A stretch of 64,000 bases of DNA from Methylovirgula sp. (GTDB lineage Bacteria; Pseudomonadota; Alphaproteobacteria; Rhizobiales; Beijerinckiaceae), in contig NZ_JBBCGP010000001.1 of assembly GCF_037200945.1 (NCBI RefSeq), positions 1,610,501 to 1,674,500 on the forward strand. Reading direction: 5' to 3'. Made by a program: the position numbers and the translations under genes. The notes below the pieces were generated by a model. It was given only the letters and a program-made list of their open reading frames with translations, was not told the origin of the DNA and made no database searches. Positions 25,860-33,394 of this stretch are shown here, piece after piece (position 1 is the first letter of the stretch; each line of letters begins with the position of its first letter).

Positions 25860-26034
25860 CCCCTCTGCTCCTCACTCTGCAAGAGGCGCAATGCGGCGAT
25901 GGTGCTGACCGGGCAGCAGCACATGGCGCTCGCGCGCGAAAAATTCACGGGCGACAGCACACGAGCTACGAACACATAGATTTTCATCGGCCTGGCACGC
26001 ATCAGCGCTTAGCGCTGCCGGATTCATCCGGAAT

Positions 26035-26097
26035 GCGAACCGCCATTAGCTCGCGAGAAACGATGCTGAGACGAAACTATCCGCCATTAGATAGTTT
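26035..26097 (-). ncRNA. Two-hairpin ANTAR antitermination leader RNA
   Basis: On the minus strand, between the sigma-54 promoter and narK, lie two tandem stem-loops. Hairpin 1 (26097 down to 26074) pairs AAACTATC with GATAGTTT. Hairpin 2 (26054 down to 26035) pairs GCGAGC with GTTCGC (one G-U). Both loops carry the same octamer TAATGGCG; a closing U-G pair leaves hexaloops AAUGGC, with A at position 1 and G at position 4. That is the known recognition rule for ANTAR proteins, and NasT encoded just upstream has an ANTAR domain. The two hairpins are 19 bases apart. Model: NasS holds NasT without nitrate; with nitrate or nitrite, NasT binds this RNA and lets transcription proceed into narK. I could not find a clear T-tract terminator after it; paired GC hairpins follow at 25995-26033. 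Confidence 0.85.
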
Positions 26098-26138
26098 GCT
26101 GACGGCGGCAAAAAGCGCGGGCCGACGGAAAACGGATC

Positions 26139-26153
26139 GCAAGAGGTGTGCCA
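26139..26153 (-). promoter_or_regulatory. Sigma-54 promoter of the narK-hb-nirBD-nasA operon
   Basis: The minus strand reads TGGCAC-ACCTC-TTGC from 26153 to 26139, an exact sigma-54 core with GG and GC ten bases apart. Transcription should start near 26127, giving a leader of about 270 bases to the narK ATG at 25859 that includes the ANTAR hairpins. It sits just downstream of nasS. This 380-base stretch (25860-26239) holds no gene. Nitrogen control through NtrC is the expected input, but I see no clear NtrC site by eye. Confidence 0.82.
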
Positions 26154-26239
26154 TCGCCATTGCAGAGCGAAAACGCAAAATCCAAGCGAGCTGTTGCGCT
26201 TGCCGCGAAGCAAAACGCTCAGATGCTGAACAATATGGA

Positions 26240-27463
26240 TCAAAACTTGTGCAGCGCACTCTTGGCTGTCGGGTCGCCCGTCGGCGGCACTTTCTCAGGC
26301 TCGAAGACGGTGCCGTCGCAGAAACGATCTGCCGGCATCGCAAGCGCCTCGGGCGCAGCCTCGAGCATCCACGGCTTGTCGTGCGCGCCTTCGTTTTTCC
26401 AATCCACGGTCGGGACGGGGATGTCCATCGTTTGCGCCGCCGCGCGATAAAGATCAGGGCGGTAGACGCGCGTGGTGAGGTCGCGCAGATCGACAGTGGG
26501 ATCAATCAACCCCCAGCGGCGCATCTCGTTCAAAAACCAGAGGCCGTGCGAACGCCAGGGAAAGGTCGCCGCGCCACGATAAAAAACGCACGCACTGTCG
26601 CCCATTGCGCCGCTGGGCAGGGAGGCAAGGATCGCGTGACTGTCGAGCGCGAAATAGCGGCGGCGCGACAGCAGCGCGGCAATGTAGGAGGCATTCTCCG
26701 GCGCGTCGCAAAATTTTGCCGCACGCAAAAGCGCGCGCAACGCGGTGGTCAGGGCTTGCGGGTTCTCTTCGGCCCAGAGTTCGCGCACGGCGAAGGCTTT
26801 TTCCGGCGCGTTCGCCCAGACATCGTGCGACGTCGCGATCGTCACGCCAGCGCCGGCACGGCGCGCCACTTCGCCCCACGGCGCCCCGGCGCAAAAGCCG
26901 GCAACGTGGCCCGAGGTCAAGGCCTCAACAGCACGAGCCGGTGGCACGACCATCAGTTTCACGTCGCGTCCGACTTCAATTCCGGCGGTCGCGAGCCAAT
27001 AGCGCAGATAAAGATTGTGCGTTGAATAGGCGTGGACGATTCCGAGCGTCGCAGGCCGCGCACGCAAGACCGCGGCAAGCGCCTCGACCGTCGAAAGATT
27101 ATCCCGCGCGGCGCGCTCCTGCGTTTGCTGCGCCAGCGCATTGTTGAGCGTGATGGTACTGCCGCGCGAACTGATCGCCGAGGGAATCAGGAGCGGCTGC
27201 ACGGGGCCGCGCAGCCCCATCTGCACAGCGAAAGCGAGCGGCGGCACGACGACTGCGGCATCGAGGAAGCCGAACGCGAGCTTGTCGGCGATATTCGCCC
27301 AGGAGGGTTCGACAAAGAGTTCGGTCTCGATGCCCTCTTCGGCGAAGAAGCCGAATTCATGCGCCACCATCGCAGGGGCGCCGTCGGTGAGATGGAGGAG
27401 CCCGATCCGCATTTTCGGTGTCGCGGTTTTCCGCGCCGCTGACAGCGAGACAATGTCGCTCAT
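26240..27463 (-). CDS. nasS: Nitrate/nitrite-responsive regulator NasS (CmpA/NrtA family)
   Basis: A 407-residue cytoplasmic relative of the nitrate-binding proteins NrtA and CmpA. It has no signal peptide, which separates it from transporter subunits. The N-terminal RIGLLHLTDGAPAMVAHEFG matches the family, as do the DKLAFGFLDAAVVVPPLAFA and GWGEVARRAG-like stretches in the middle. In known NasS/NasT systems NasS binds NasT when nitrate is absent and releases it when nitrate or nitrite binds. The gene overlaps nasT by four bases (ATGA), and the operon controlled by the pair follows directly. No transmembrane partner is near, supporting a sensor rather than a transport role. Confidence 0.92.
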   Translation of the reverse strand: MSDIVSLSAARKTATPKMRIGLLHLTDGAPAMVAHEFGFFAEEGIETELFVEPSWANIADKLAFGFLDAAVVVPPLAFAVQMGLRGPVQPLLIPSAISSRGSTITLNNALAQQTQERAARDNLSTVEALAAVLRARPATLGIVHAYSTHNLYLRYWLATAGIEVGRDVKLMVVPPARAVEALTSGHVAGFCAGAPWGEVARRAGAGVTIATSHDVWANAPEKAFAVRELWAEENPQALTTALRALLRAAKFCDAPENASYIAALLSRRRYFALDSHAILASLPSGAMGDSACVFYRGAATFPWRSHGLWFLNEMRRWGLIDPTVDLRDLTTRVYRPDLYRAAAQTMDIPVPTVDWKNEGAHDKPWMLEAAPEALAMPADRFCDGTVFEPEKVPPTGDPTAKSALHKF

Positions 27464-28071
27464 GATCGTTTCTCTCCCGCCTTTTCTTCTGCCTTGGGCG
27501 AGGACTCGATGTCGTGCTCTCTGACGAATTGCGTCACGACCTGAGCAAGCTTGCGGTTTTCGTCCATGGCCTTTTTCTGCAGCCAGCGATAGGCCTCGGG
27601 TTCGGTCATCTTCCGGTGCTTCATCAGAATGGCTTTCGCCCGTTCAATCGCGCGGCGCTCTTCCAGTTGCGTTTTCGCGGCGGCGAGTTCGTCCTCGACG
27701 CGGCGATAGCGGCGGAAGAGTGCGACCGCCGAAGCCATAATCGGCTTCACGTCCTGAAATGCTATTCCCGAAAGATTATAGGAGCAGACGCCGGCGGCAA
27801 TCGCGTCTTCGACAAAACTCGGGTCGTCACTGTCGGCGAACATCACCACGGGCTTGTCGGCGGACACCGCGCGCACGTCTTCAAGCGCGTCGCGGTCGGG
27901 GAGTGCCATGTCTATGATGATGAGGTCCGGCTTCGTGCGTTCGACGGCTTCGCTGAGATTGGCGCCTTCGCGGGCGTGCAAGACCTCGGCAAAGCCGGCG
28001 CGCGCCAGGCTTTCCGTCAGCGCTTGCGCGCGCATTTCATCGCTATCGATGAGCAATATTCGAAGCTGCAC
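27460..28071 (-). CDS. nasT: Response regulator antiterminator NasT (receiver-ANTAR)
   Basis: A 203-residue protein with a receiver-like N-terminus (LRILLIDSDEMRAQAL; acidic pair at 9-11 and Asp54 in IIIDMALPD) and a C-terminal ANTAR RNA-binding domain at about 125-186 (RRAIERAKAILMKHRKMTEP then EAYRWLQKKAMDENRKLAQV). Target RNA is most likely the two-hairpin leader at 26035-26097. The start is GTG at 28071 after AAAGG. The C-terminal tail is Lys/Glu-rich. First gene of nasTS; transcription of the pair comes from the gap shared with the divergent glutaminase gene. Confidence 0.93.
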   Translation of the reverse strand: MQLRILLIDSDEMRAQALTESLARAGFAEVLHAREGANLSEAVERTKPDLIIIDMALPDRDALEDVRAVSADKPVVMFADSDDPSFVEDAIAAGVCSYNLSGIAFQDVKPIMASAVALFRRYRRVEDELAAAKTQLEERRAIERAKAILMKHRKMTEPEAYRWLQKKAMDENRKLAQVVTQFVREHDIESSPKAEEKAGEKRS

Positions 28072-28223
28072 CCTTTATGTTTCGCCGAGCCGGCCGTGTG
28101 GCGCAACAGGCTTGTCGCCGCAATCGCGGGCGTCCCCTCATGACATGCGGGAGGGAGACTTGACTTGGATCGCTATTGCCGCAATTGACCGGCTCGTTCG
28201 CAATCGCGAAGCGGGTTTTCCAC

Positions 28224-29153
28224 ATGTCCCAACTTGAAAGTGCCGTAAAGGAAATCGCCGAGGAAATGCGGCAGCGGCCCGATCGGGGTGAGGTCGCGAC
28301 CTATATTCCGGAACTCGCGCGTGCCGATCCCAATGCATTCGGACTGGCCGTGGTCGATGCAGACGGCAATGTCGTCTATGCCGGCGATGCCGATACACCA
28401 TTTTCGATTCAGAGTGTCTCCAAGGTTTTTACGCTGACGATCGCGCTCGGCATGGTCGGAGACCGGCTCTGGAACCGCGTCGGCCGCGAACCCTCGGGCA
28501 GTGCCTTCAATTCGATCGTTCAGTTGGAGCGCGAACGCGGCATCCCGCGTAATCCCTTCATCAATGCCGGCGCAATCGCGGTGACGGATGTCATTCTGTC
28601 CGGTCATCAGCCGCGCGAGGCCCTGGGCGAAATTCTCCGGTTCATGCAATTTCTCGCCGACGACCCATCGATCACGATCGATAAGGCGGTCGCGGCGTCG
28701 GAAAATCGCACGGGTTTCCGCAATCGCGCGCTCGCGAACTACATGAAGTCCTTCGGGGTGATCGAGAACCCAGTTGATTTTACCCTGGGCGTGTATTTCC
28801 ACCATTGCGCGATTGCGATGTCGTGCCGCCAATTGGCGATGGCCGGCCGCTTTCTCGCTTACCGTGGCCGCAATCCATCGACCGGCCTGCAGGTCGTGCA
28901 ACCCGACCGAGCCCGCCGCATCAACGCCATCATGCTCACATGCGGGCATTACGACGGCTCGGGCGAGTTCGCTTATCACGTCGGCCTGCCAGGCAAGAGC
29001 GGCGTCGGCGGCGGTATTCTCGCCATCGCGCCCGGAAAGGCGTCGATCGCTGTCTGGTCGCCCGGCCTCGATGCCGCGGGCAATTCGCATCTGGGACGGA
29101 TTGCCCTCGAAGAACTGACCAAACGAATGGGCTGGTCGATCTTCGGTGCCTGA
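28224..29153 (+). CDS. glsA: Glutaminase
   Basis: Serine-dependent glutaminase (beta-lactamase fold) of 309 residues that hydrolyses glutamine to glutamate and ammonia. Diagnostic motifs are intact: IQSVSKVFTL (catalytic Ser-x-x-Lys), NPFINAGAIAVT, SENRTGFRNRALA, and GLPGKSGVGGGILA near the C-terminus. The ATG at 28224 gives the standard length; upstream ribosome signal is weak (GCGGG). It is divergent from nasTS and close to glnII, so glutamine synthesis and breakdown genes sit in one nitrogen island. It may also supply ammonia or acid resistance, as for E. coli GlsA. Confidence 0.94.
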   Translation: MSQLESAVKEIAEEMRQRPDRGEVATYIPELARADPNAFGLAVVDADGNVVYAGDADTPFSIQSVSKVFTLTIALGMVGDRLWNRVGREPSGSAFNSIVQLERERGIPRNPFINAGAIAVTDVILSGHQPREALGEILRFMQFLADDPSITIDKAVAASENRTGFRNRALANYMKSFGVIENPVDFTLGVYFHHCAIAMSCRQLAMAGRFLAYRGRNPSTGLQVVQPDRARRINAIMLTCGHYDGSGEFAYHVGLPGKSGVGGGILAIAPGKASIAVWSPGLDAAGNSHLGRIALEELTKRMGWSIFGA

Positions 29154-29158
29154 GGACG

Positions 29159-29413
29159 TCAGAAAAGTTTGACCGCGACGCCCTTGGCCTGCGACTCGCT
29201 TTCAGCGTCATCCCACCACGAGACCGTGCGGGGCTTTCGTGCCACCTCTTCCTCGTGCATCGCCGCTTCGTGATACCAGCCGCTCCCGGGCGATGCCTTG
29301 GCAACCCCGAGCGCGTTCAGATGGGCTTCCTGCAGTCGCGCCCGCAGCGTGGCACGGCCGCCCGCCGGGAAGGCGTAGATCTTGGCCGATGAAAAGGTGG
29401 AATTCGGGCTCAT
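29159..29413 (-). CDS. DUF2735 family protein next to glnII
   Basis: An 84-residue soluble protein of the DUF2735 family. The family pattern is clear: SSAKIYAFPAGGRATL near the N-terminus, then GSGWYHEAAMHEEEV. The ATG at 29413 has AGGA 11 bases upstream; the longer frame to 29488 runs into the intergenic palindrome. Genes of this family are found in rhizobia and relatives directly beside glutamine synthetase II, as here, where it is divergent from glnII with about 350 bases between. No biochemical role is known; the constant pairing hints at control of GlnII activity or nitrogen status. Confidence 0.85.
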   Translation of the reverse strand: MSPNSTFSSAKIYAFPAGGRATLRARLQEAHLNALGVAKASPGSGWYHEAAMHEEEVARKPRTVSWWDDAESESQAKGVAVKLF

Positions 29414-29473
29414 AGCTATCTCAGTCCTGGAGGGACGGGCCGATCCTTTAAGACCCGTCCGGCTTTCGCCTTG

Positions 29474-29490
29474 TTGTGCGAAATGCACAA
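29474..29490. promoter_or_regulatory. Palindrome upstream of glnII (possible enhancer site)
   Basis: TTGTGC-GAAAT-GCACAA is a perfect 6-base inverted repeat about 170 bases before the sigma-54 element of glnII, a normal distance for an activator site. It resembles an NtrC site in base content, but its half-sites are inverted relative to the usual TGCAC...GTGCA form, so NtrC is uncertain. It could also serve the divergent DUF2735 gene. Confidence 0.4.
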
Positions 29491-29659
29491 TTTGAGTTCA
29501 GATCGATGCAATTCAAGGCATCCGATCCGCCCCGCGTCCGGGGTAACGCGCTTGACGGCCTGAAGTTGCCGGCTTTCATGTCGGAAAGGGCGCCGAGCAC
29601 GTCAGACTTCCAAAGCCTTGCGCGCGCGGTGCCAGCCGGCACAAGGGGAGATGGGCCAC

Positions 29660-29676
29660 TGGCATAGCAAATGCTT
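29660..29676 (+). promoter_or_regulatory. Sigma-54 promoter of glnII
   Basis: TGGCATAGCAAATGCTT has the invariant GG (29661-29662) and GC (29673-29674) ten bases apart. Start of transcription is expected near 29686, 80 bases before the glnII ATG. Rhizobial glnII genes are known to be NtrC/sigma-54 dependent, which supports the call. The rest of the 351-base gap 29414-29764 holds no gene. Confidence 0.68.
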
Positions 29677-29764
29677 AAAAATGGCGTCCCAGGCAAAGAA
29701 ATTCCCCTCGCCTGCCGGTAAAAATAACGGCTTTTCCAACCTCCGCCGTAAAGAGGAAACTGTG

Positions 29765-30802
29765 ATGACAAAGTACAAGCTCGAGTACATATGGCTCGAC
29801 GGCTATACGCCAGTGCCGAGTCTGCGCGGCAAAACGCAGATCAAGGAATTCGATGTTTTCCCGACGCTTGAGCAATTGCCGTTATGGGGCTTTGACGGCT
29901 CTTCGACGAACCAGGCCGAAGGCCATAGCTCGGATTGCGTGCTGAAGCCCGTCGCGGTCTATCCGGACGGTGCGCGGACCAACGGCGCGCTCGTCATGTG
30001 CGAAGTCTTGCTGCCGGATGGCACCGCCCACCCCTCAAACAAGCGCGCGACCATTCTCGACGATTCCGGCGCGTGGTTCGGCTTCGAGCAGGAATATTTC
30101 TTCTATAAGGACGGCCGTCCGCTTGGTTTTCCGGAGGCTGGCTATCCGGCGCCGCAGGGTCCCTACTACACCGGCGTTGGCTACAAGAACGTTGGCGACA
30201 TCGCCCGCAAGATCGTCGAAGAGCACCTCGATCTTTGTCTCTTCGCCGGCATTAACCACGAAGGCATCAATGCCGAAGTGGCGAAAGGCCAGTGGGAATT
30301 CCAGATTTTCGGCAAGGGCTCCAAGAAGGCCGCTGACGAGATGTGGATGGCGCGGTATCTTCTCCAGCGCCTCACCGAAAAATACGGTGTGGACATCGAA
30401 TACCATTGCAAGCCGCTCGGCGACACCGACTGGAACGGTTCCGGCATGCACGCGAACTTCTCTACTGCCTATATGCGCGACGTCGGCGGCAAGGATTATT
30501 TCGAAAAGCTGATGAAAGCTTTCGAGATCAATCGCGAAGATCACATCGCTGTCTATGGTCCCGACAACCATATGCGTCTGACGGGCAAGCATGAAACCGC
30601 TTCGATCCACGAGTTCAGCTACGGAATCGCGGATCGCGGCGCCTCTATTCGCGTGCCCCACAGCTTCGCCAAGAACGACTACAAGGGCTATCTCGAGGAT
30701 CGCCGCCCGAACTCGCAAGGCGACCCCTACCAGATCGCTTCGCAGATCCTTAAGACGATCGCCTCTGTTGGCGAGGGCAGCGCCGTTTCGGCCGCGGCCT
30801 GA
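29765..30802 (+). CDS. glnII: Glutamine synthetase type II (eukaryote-like)
   Basis: A 345-residue GSII that makes glutamine from glutamate, ammonia and ATP. Length and motifs fit the eukaryote-like class found in rhizobia: LEYIWLDGYTPVPSLRGKT at the start, WGFDGSSTNQAEGHSSD (glutamate-binding), FGFEQEYFFY (metal-binding Glu), YHCKPLGDTDWNGSGMHANF, and DRGASIRVPHS. There is no GlnA-type adenylylation loop. The ATG at 29765 follows AGAGGAAACTGTG. A sigma-54 element precedes it and a strong stem-loop follows, so it is a single-gene unit under nitrogen control. It assimilates the ammonium produced by the nas/nir operon. Confidence 0.97.
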   Translation: MTKYKLEYIWLDGYTPVPSLRGKTQIKEFDVFPTLEQLPLWGFDGSSTNQAEGHSSDCVLKPVAVYPDGARTNGALVMCEVLLPDGTAHPSNKRATILDDSGAWFGFEQEYFFYKDGRPLGFPEAGYPAPQGPYYTGVGYKNVGDIARKIVEEHLDLCLFAGINHEGINAEVAKGQWEFQIFGKGSKKAADEMWMARYLLQRLTEKYGVDIEYHCKPLGDTDWNGSGMHANFSTAYMRDVGGKDYFEKLMKAFEINREDHIAVYGPDNHMRLTGKHETASIHEFSYGIADRGASIRVPHSFAKNDYKGYLEDRRPNSQGDPYQIASQILKTIASVGEGSAVSAAA

Positions 30803-30811
30803 TGATTATTG

Positions 30812-30838
30812 CTGCGGCGGGGTCGAGTCCCGCCGCAG
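30812..30838 (+). terminator. Stem-loop terminator of glnII
   Basis: CTGCGGCGGG and CCCGCCGCAG pair perfectly over ten bases around the loop GTCGAGT, ten bases after the glnII stop codon. No long T tract follows, but the stem is strong and well placed. Confidence 0.7.
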
Positions 30839-30933
30839 TGCTTCGGTGCTGTAGCTGTACTTGTCAGACGAGATTTGAGCTTTAATTCATTCGATAATCG
30901 GCTTTGCTTTCAAGATATTGACTAGGCAAAGAA

Positions 30934-31401
30934 TTGATCGAGTTTCGCTTTGAACGGCTTATCGGAGCCGATGCGGCGCGGGTCTTCGCGCTACTTGCCG
31001 ATCTCCGCGATTATGATCGATGGCTTCCCCGCTCGACGGCATTTCACGGGACTTCGCGCATATCCGAAGGTCCCATTCGCCTGGGTACAACCTATGTCGA
31101 AGAGAGCCCGTTCGGCATCCGGCGCGGGATCATCACCGGCTTCGTGCCGCCGACGATTCTGAATTTTGAACAACCCATGCAACTCAAGCCGGCCTTTTTC
31201 GGCGAGATTGGAATCAAGCTTTTCCATGCGCTGACGCCGCAAAGGAAGGGCGTGCAGGTGCTGCGTCAGCTCGAGCTGACGCCGAAAGGGCCGGTGACGC
31301 TGTTCGCGCCGGTCATCGCGCACGCCTTTCGCATTGAGAACGAACGCATGATGACGGCTTTGCAGAGTTTTGCCGAAGCGGAGACCGGCAACCGCGTTTA
31401 G
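30934..31401 (+). CDS. SRPBCC (START-like) family protein
   Basis: A 155-residue protein with the SRPBCC ligand-binding fold. It begins IEFRFERLIGADAARVFALL, the usual strand-helix start, followed by DLRDYDRWLPRSTAF and the long C-terminal helix near FAPVIAHAFRIENERMMTAL. The start is a TTG at 30934 with only AGG close by, so the exact start is uncertain. Family members bind lipids or other hydrophobic ligands or act as cyclases; no specific role can be named. It precedes the two YeeE-type genes by about 40 bases and may share their transcript. Confidence 0.75.
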   Translation: MIEFRFERLIGADAARVFALLADLRDYDRWLPRSTAFHGTSRISEGPIRLGTTYVEESPFGIRRGIITGFVPPTILNFEQPMQLKPAFFGEIGIKLFHALTPQRKGVQVLRQLELTPKGPVTLFAPVIAHAFRIENERMMTALQSFAEAETGNRV

Positions 31402-31444
31402 GTGGCGATTTGATCATACTACCGCCGTGCCTCATATTCCCCGC

Positions 31445-31867
31445 ATGACGAGCTTCACACCTCTCTCGGGGCTTCTCGGCGGCGTGTTAATCGGCCTGTC
31501 GGCCTCGTTGCTGATGTCCTTCAACGGCTGTATCGCTGGGATCAGCGGTATTCTTGGTGAATTCCTTGCATTCCGGCGCAGCGAGATGGGCTGGCGGCTC
31601 GCCTTCATCGCCGGCCTTGTCGTCGCGCCGATCCTCTATCGTGCCTTCTCCGGGGCCCTGCCTTTCACGATCACGCCTTCGATGCCTGTGCTCATCGCCG
31701 GCGGCCTGCTGGTCGGGATCGGCACGCGCATGGGTTCGGGCTGCACAAGCGGCCATGGCGTCTGCGGTCTTGCGCGGTTCTCAAAACGTTCGCTGGCTGC
31801 GACTCTTATTTTCATGGCGGCTGGAATCGCGACGGTCTTCGTCGCGCGTCATCTTATCGGGGGTTAG
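31445..31867 (+). CDS. YeeE/YedE-type membrane protein, half-size (PmpA/PmpB-like)
   Basis: A 140-residue inner-membrane protein with about four helices, half the size of full YeeE/TsuA. The signature cysteine motif GSGCTSGHGVCG (about residues 98-109) is intact; in YeeE family transporters such cysteines handle thiosulfate or other sulfur species. The ATG at 31445 is used since the frame upstream runs into the SRPBCC gene. It is followed after one base by a DUF6691 gene; the two together make a full-length transporter equivalent, as is common in proteobacteria. Expected to import a sulfur compound. Confidence 0.85.
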   Translation: MTSFTPLSGLLGGVLIGLSASLLMSFNGCIAGISGILGEFLAFRRSEMGWRLAFIAGLVVAPILYRAFSGALPFTITPSMPVLIAGGLLVGIGTRMGSGCTSGHGVCGLARFSKRSLAATLIFMAAGIATVFVARHLIGG

Positions 31868-31868
31868 A

Positions 31869-32318
31869 GTGGCGAAGTTCGCGGCTTTTCTCTGCGGCTT
31901 GATCTTCGGGCTTGGGTTGCTCGTCTCGCAGATGAGCAATCCGGCTAAGGTCCTCAACTTCCTCGATTTCGCGGGGACCTGGGATCCAAGCCTCGCCTTC
32001 GTCATGGGCGGGGCGGTCGTCACGACGGCTATCGGTTATCGGCTGGCGTGGCGGTCGAAAACGCCGCTCTACGACGCGATCTTTCATTTCCCTCAAAAAA
32101 CTCGGATCGACGCACGCCTCGTGGGCGGCGCGGCGCTCTTCGGCATCGGCTGGGGCCTGGTCGGCTTCTGTCCGGGGCCAGCACTGACCGCGTTAAGCTT
32201 CGGCGGCTGGCCGACCCTGCTTTTCGTCGCAGCGATGGTCGCCGGGATGGTGATCTTCGATCAGGTGTCGGCCTGGGTCGAGAAGGGCCTTACGGCTTCT
32301 CTGAGGACAGATGGATAA
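31869..32318 (+). CDS. DUF6691/YeeE half-transporter, second half
   Basis: A 149-residue membrane protein from a GTG start one base after the previous stop. It shows about four helices: VAKFAAFLCGLIFGLGLLVS at the N-terminus, MSNPAKVLNFLDFAGTWDPS (family motif), VGGAALFGIGWGLVGFCPGP with a conserved Cys, and ALTALSFGGWPTLLFVAAMV at the end. This is the standard partner of the small YeeE-like subunit. The frame is open far upstream in another register of the previous gene, but only the part from 31869 matches the family. Its end overlaps the convergent flavin reductase gene by 29 bases. Confidence 0.85.
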   Translation: MAKFAAFLCGLIFGLGLLVSQMSNPAKVLNFLDFAGTWDPSLAFVMGGAVVTTAIGYRLAWRSKTPLYDAIFHFPQKTRIDARLVGGAALFGIGWGLVGFCPGPALTALSFGGWPTLLFVAAMVAGMVIFDQVSAWVEKGLTASLRTDG

Positions 32319-32820
32319 TCTCGCCGTCGACAGCGAACGTGCCAAAGCCCCGATGATGAATGGTCTTTGCATCGAATTTTGCCGGGTTCTTCCAGGCTTT
32401 GACAACTTCAAGAATGAAAATGCCGTATTTGTTCACGAACCGTGTATCGGTCACGCGGCATTCGAGATTGGCAAAACATTCCTCGATCAGCGGTGCTGAG
32501 ACTTTCTCAGCACGCGTAGGCGTCAAAGCGAATTCCGCAAATTTATCGGTGTCGCTTCCGGAGCAATTGCCGATCTTGACGACTTTCTCCGCGAGCGAAA
32601 CGTCCGGAATTGCAATGACACATTCCTTTGTCGCCCGCAGCGCGGCGAAACTGTAATCGCCATTACTGACGACACACGCAATCAGGGGTGGCGTGAAGTC
32701 GACCATCATATGCCAGGACATGGTCATGATGTTGTGCCGGCCGCGCCGCGCGGTTGTGAGTAAGACAACCGGGCCGGGCTCCAGAAGCTTATAGACCTCG
32801 GGAAGAGGTAGGTCTTTCAT
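32290..32820 (-). CDS. Flavin reductase family protein (FMN-binding)
   Basis: A 176-residue flavin reductase-like split-barrel protein. VYKLLEPGPVVLLTTARRGRH then NIMTMSWHMMVDFTPPLIAC are the FMN-binding region typical of the family, followed by ATKECVIAIPDVSLAEKVV. It is a paralogue of the protein at 44163-44720: both carry LLEPGP/LLESGP, the N-I-M-T-M run, and EKV-V-KIGNCSG/RKVVEIGNCTG. Its ATG overlaps the cytochrome gene stop (TGATG), so it is translated together with that gene. Electron donor or acceptor are unknown; it may supply reduced flavin to a monooxygenase such as SsuD or the LLM protein, but they are not adjacent. Confidence 0.87.
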   Translation of the reverse strand: MKDLPLPEVYKLLEPGPVVLLTTARRGRHNIMTMSWHMMVDFTPPLIACVVSNGDYSFAALRATKECVIAIPDVSLAEKVVKIGNCSGSDTDKFAEFALTPTRAEKVSAPLIEECFANLECRVTDTRFVNKYGIFILEVVKAWKNPAKFDAKTIHHRGFGTFAVDGEIIHLSSEKP

Positions 32821-33293
32821 CACCGCACTGGCGCGAATTTTTCGTCGGGGAACACCGATACCGTCGGGGTCTGGATGACGACGAAGCCAACATCGGCGGC
32901 CTTGTGACACTCGTTGCAGGCGGTTTGCAGGGCCATGAAGCCGCGCCGAAATTGCACGGAATCTTTCGCCGCGACGGCGTCGGCGAGAGTGCCAAGCGGC
33001 TTTTCGACCGACGCGATATATTCGAGGGGAATATTGAGATAAAGAACCGCTGCCTTGTCGAACGTGTCCTTAAGCTGCGTAAGTTCGTAATTCGCCAGCG
33101 GCCAGTTCTTCGCGTTGCCCGCGAGCCAAAGCTTGATATGGCGCAACTGGGTCAATTCCATCGCGTCGCTGAGCGCGACGGTATAGGATTGGCGGTGCTG
33201 ATCAAGCGAGGGCGCGGGCTGCGCAAACGGAACTTCGTCGCCGCGCACGGGCAAAACGGTCAACGCAAGAATAGCCGCAAGTAATAATCGCAT
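32820..33293 (-). CDS. Periplasmic c-type cytochrome, single haem
   Basis: A 157-residue exported protein with a signal peptide (RLLLAAILALTVLPVRG) and one haem-binding motif CNECH at residues 126-130 near the C-terminus. A C-terminal haem motif after a long helical segment (TQLRHIKLWLAGNAKNWPLA) recalls four-helix cytochrome c'-type proteins, although I do not see other c' features. GGAGG lies five bases before the ATG. It is cotranscribed with the flavin reductase and preceded by a perfect FNR/FixK box, so low-oxygen expression is likely. Redox partner unknown. Confidence 0.85.
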   Translation of the reverse strand: MRLLLAAILALTVLPVRGDEVPFAQPAPSLDQHRQSYTVALSDAMELTQLRHIKLWLAGNAKNWPLANYELTQLKDTFDKAAVLYLNIPLEYIASVEKPLGTLADAVAAKDSVQFRRGFMALQTACNECHKAADVGFVVIQTPTVSVFPDEKFAPVR

Positions 33294-33339
33294 AGGTGCC
33301 TCCGTCGAGCCATTACGCAGATAAATGGTCCGATGCACT

Positions 33340-33353
33340 TTGATCCGGATCAA
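33340..33353. promoter_or_regulatory. FNR/FixK-type box
   Basis: TTGATCCGGATCAA is a perfect match to the FNR/Anr/FixK consensus TTGAT-N4-ATCAA. It lies in the gap between the cytochrome gene (start 47 bases to its left) and bluB (start 42 bases to its right). The distance to bluB would put the transcript start on its ribosome site, so control of the cytochrome/flavin reductase pair is the better fit. Confidence 0.75.
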
Positions 33354-33394
33354 GAACAATGCAAAGGTGCGCCCGAATGTCAGGGAGAGGCGCG

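Noticed and set aside
24591..25979. A 460-codon frame antisense to narK
   Set aside because: Composition is highly charged (Glu/Arg/Asp-rich) with no motif, while the opposite strand encodes a clear nitrate transporter.
25995..26033. A classical intrinsic terminator after the ANTAR hairpins
   Set aside because: CCGGATGAATCCGG and CAGCGCTAAGCGCTG form hairpins inside an outer CGCAT/ATGCG stem on the minus strand, but no T tract follows, so I do not call it a terminator.
28173..29090. A 305-codon frame antisense to glutaminase
   Set aside because: The glutaminase frame has all family motifs; the antisense frame has none.
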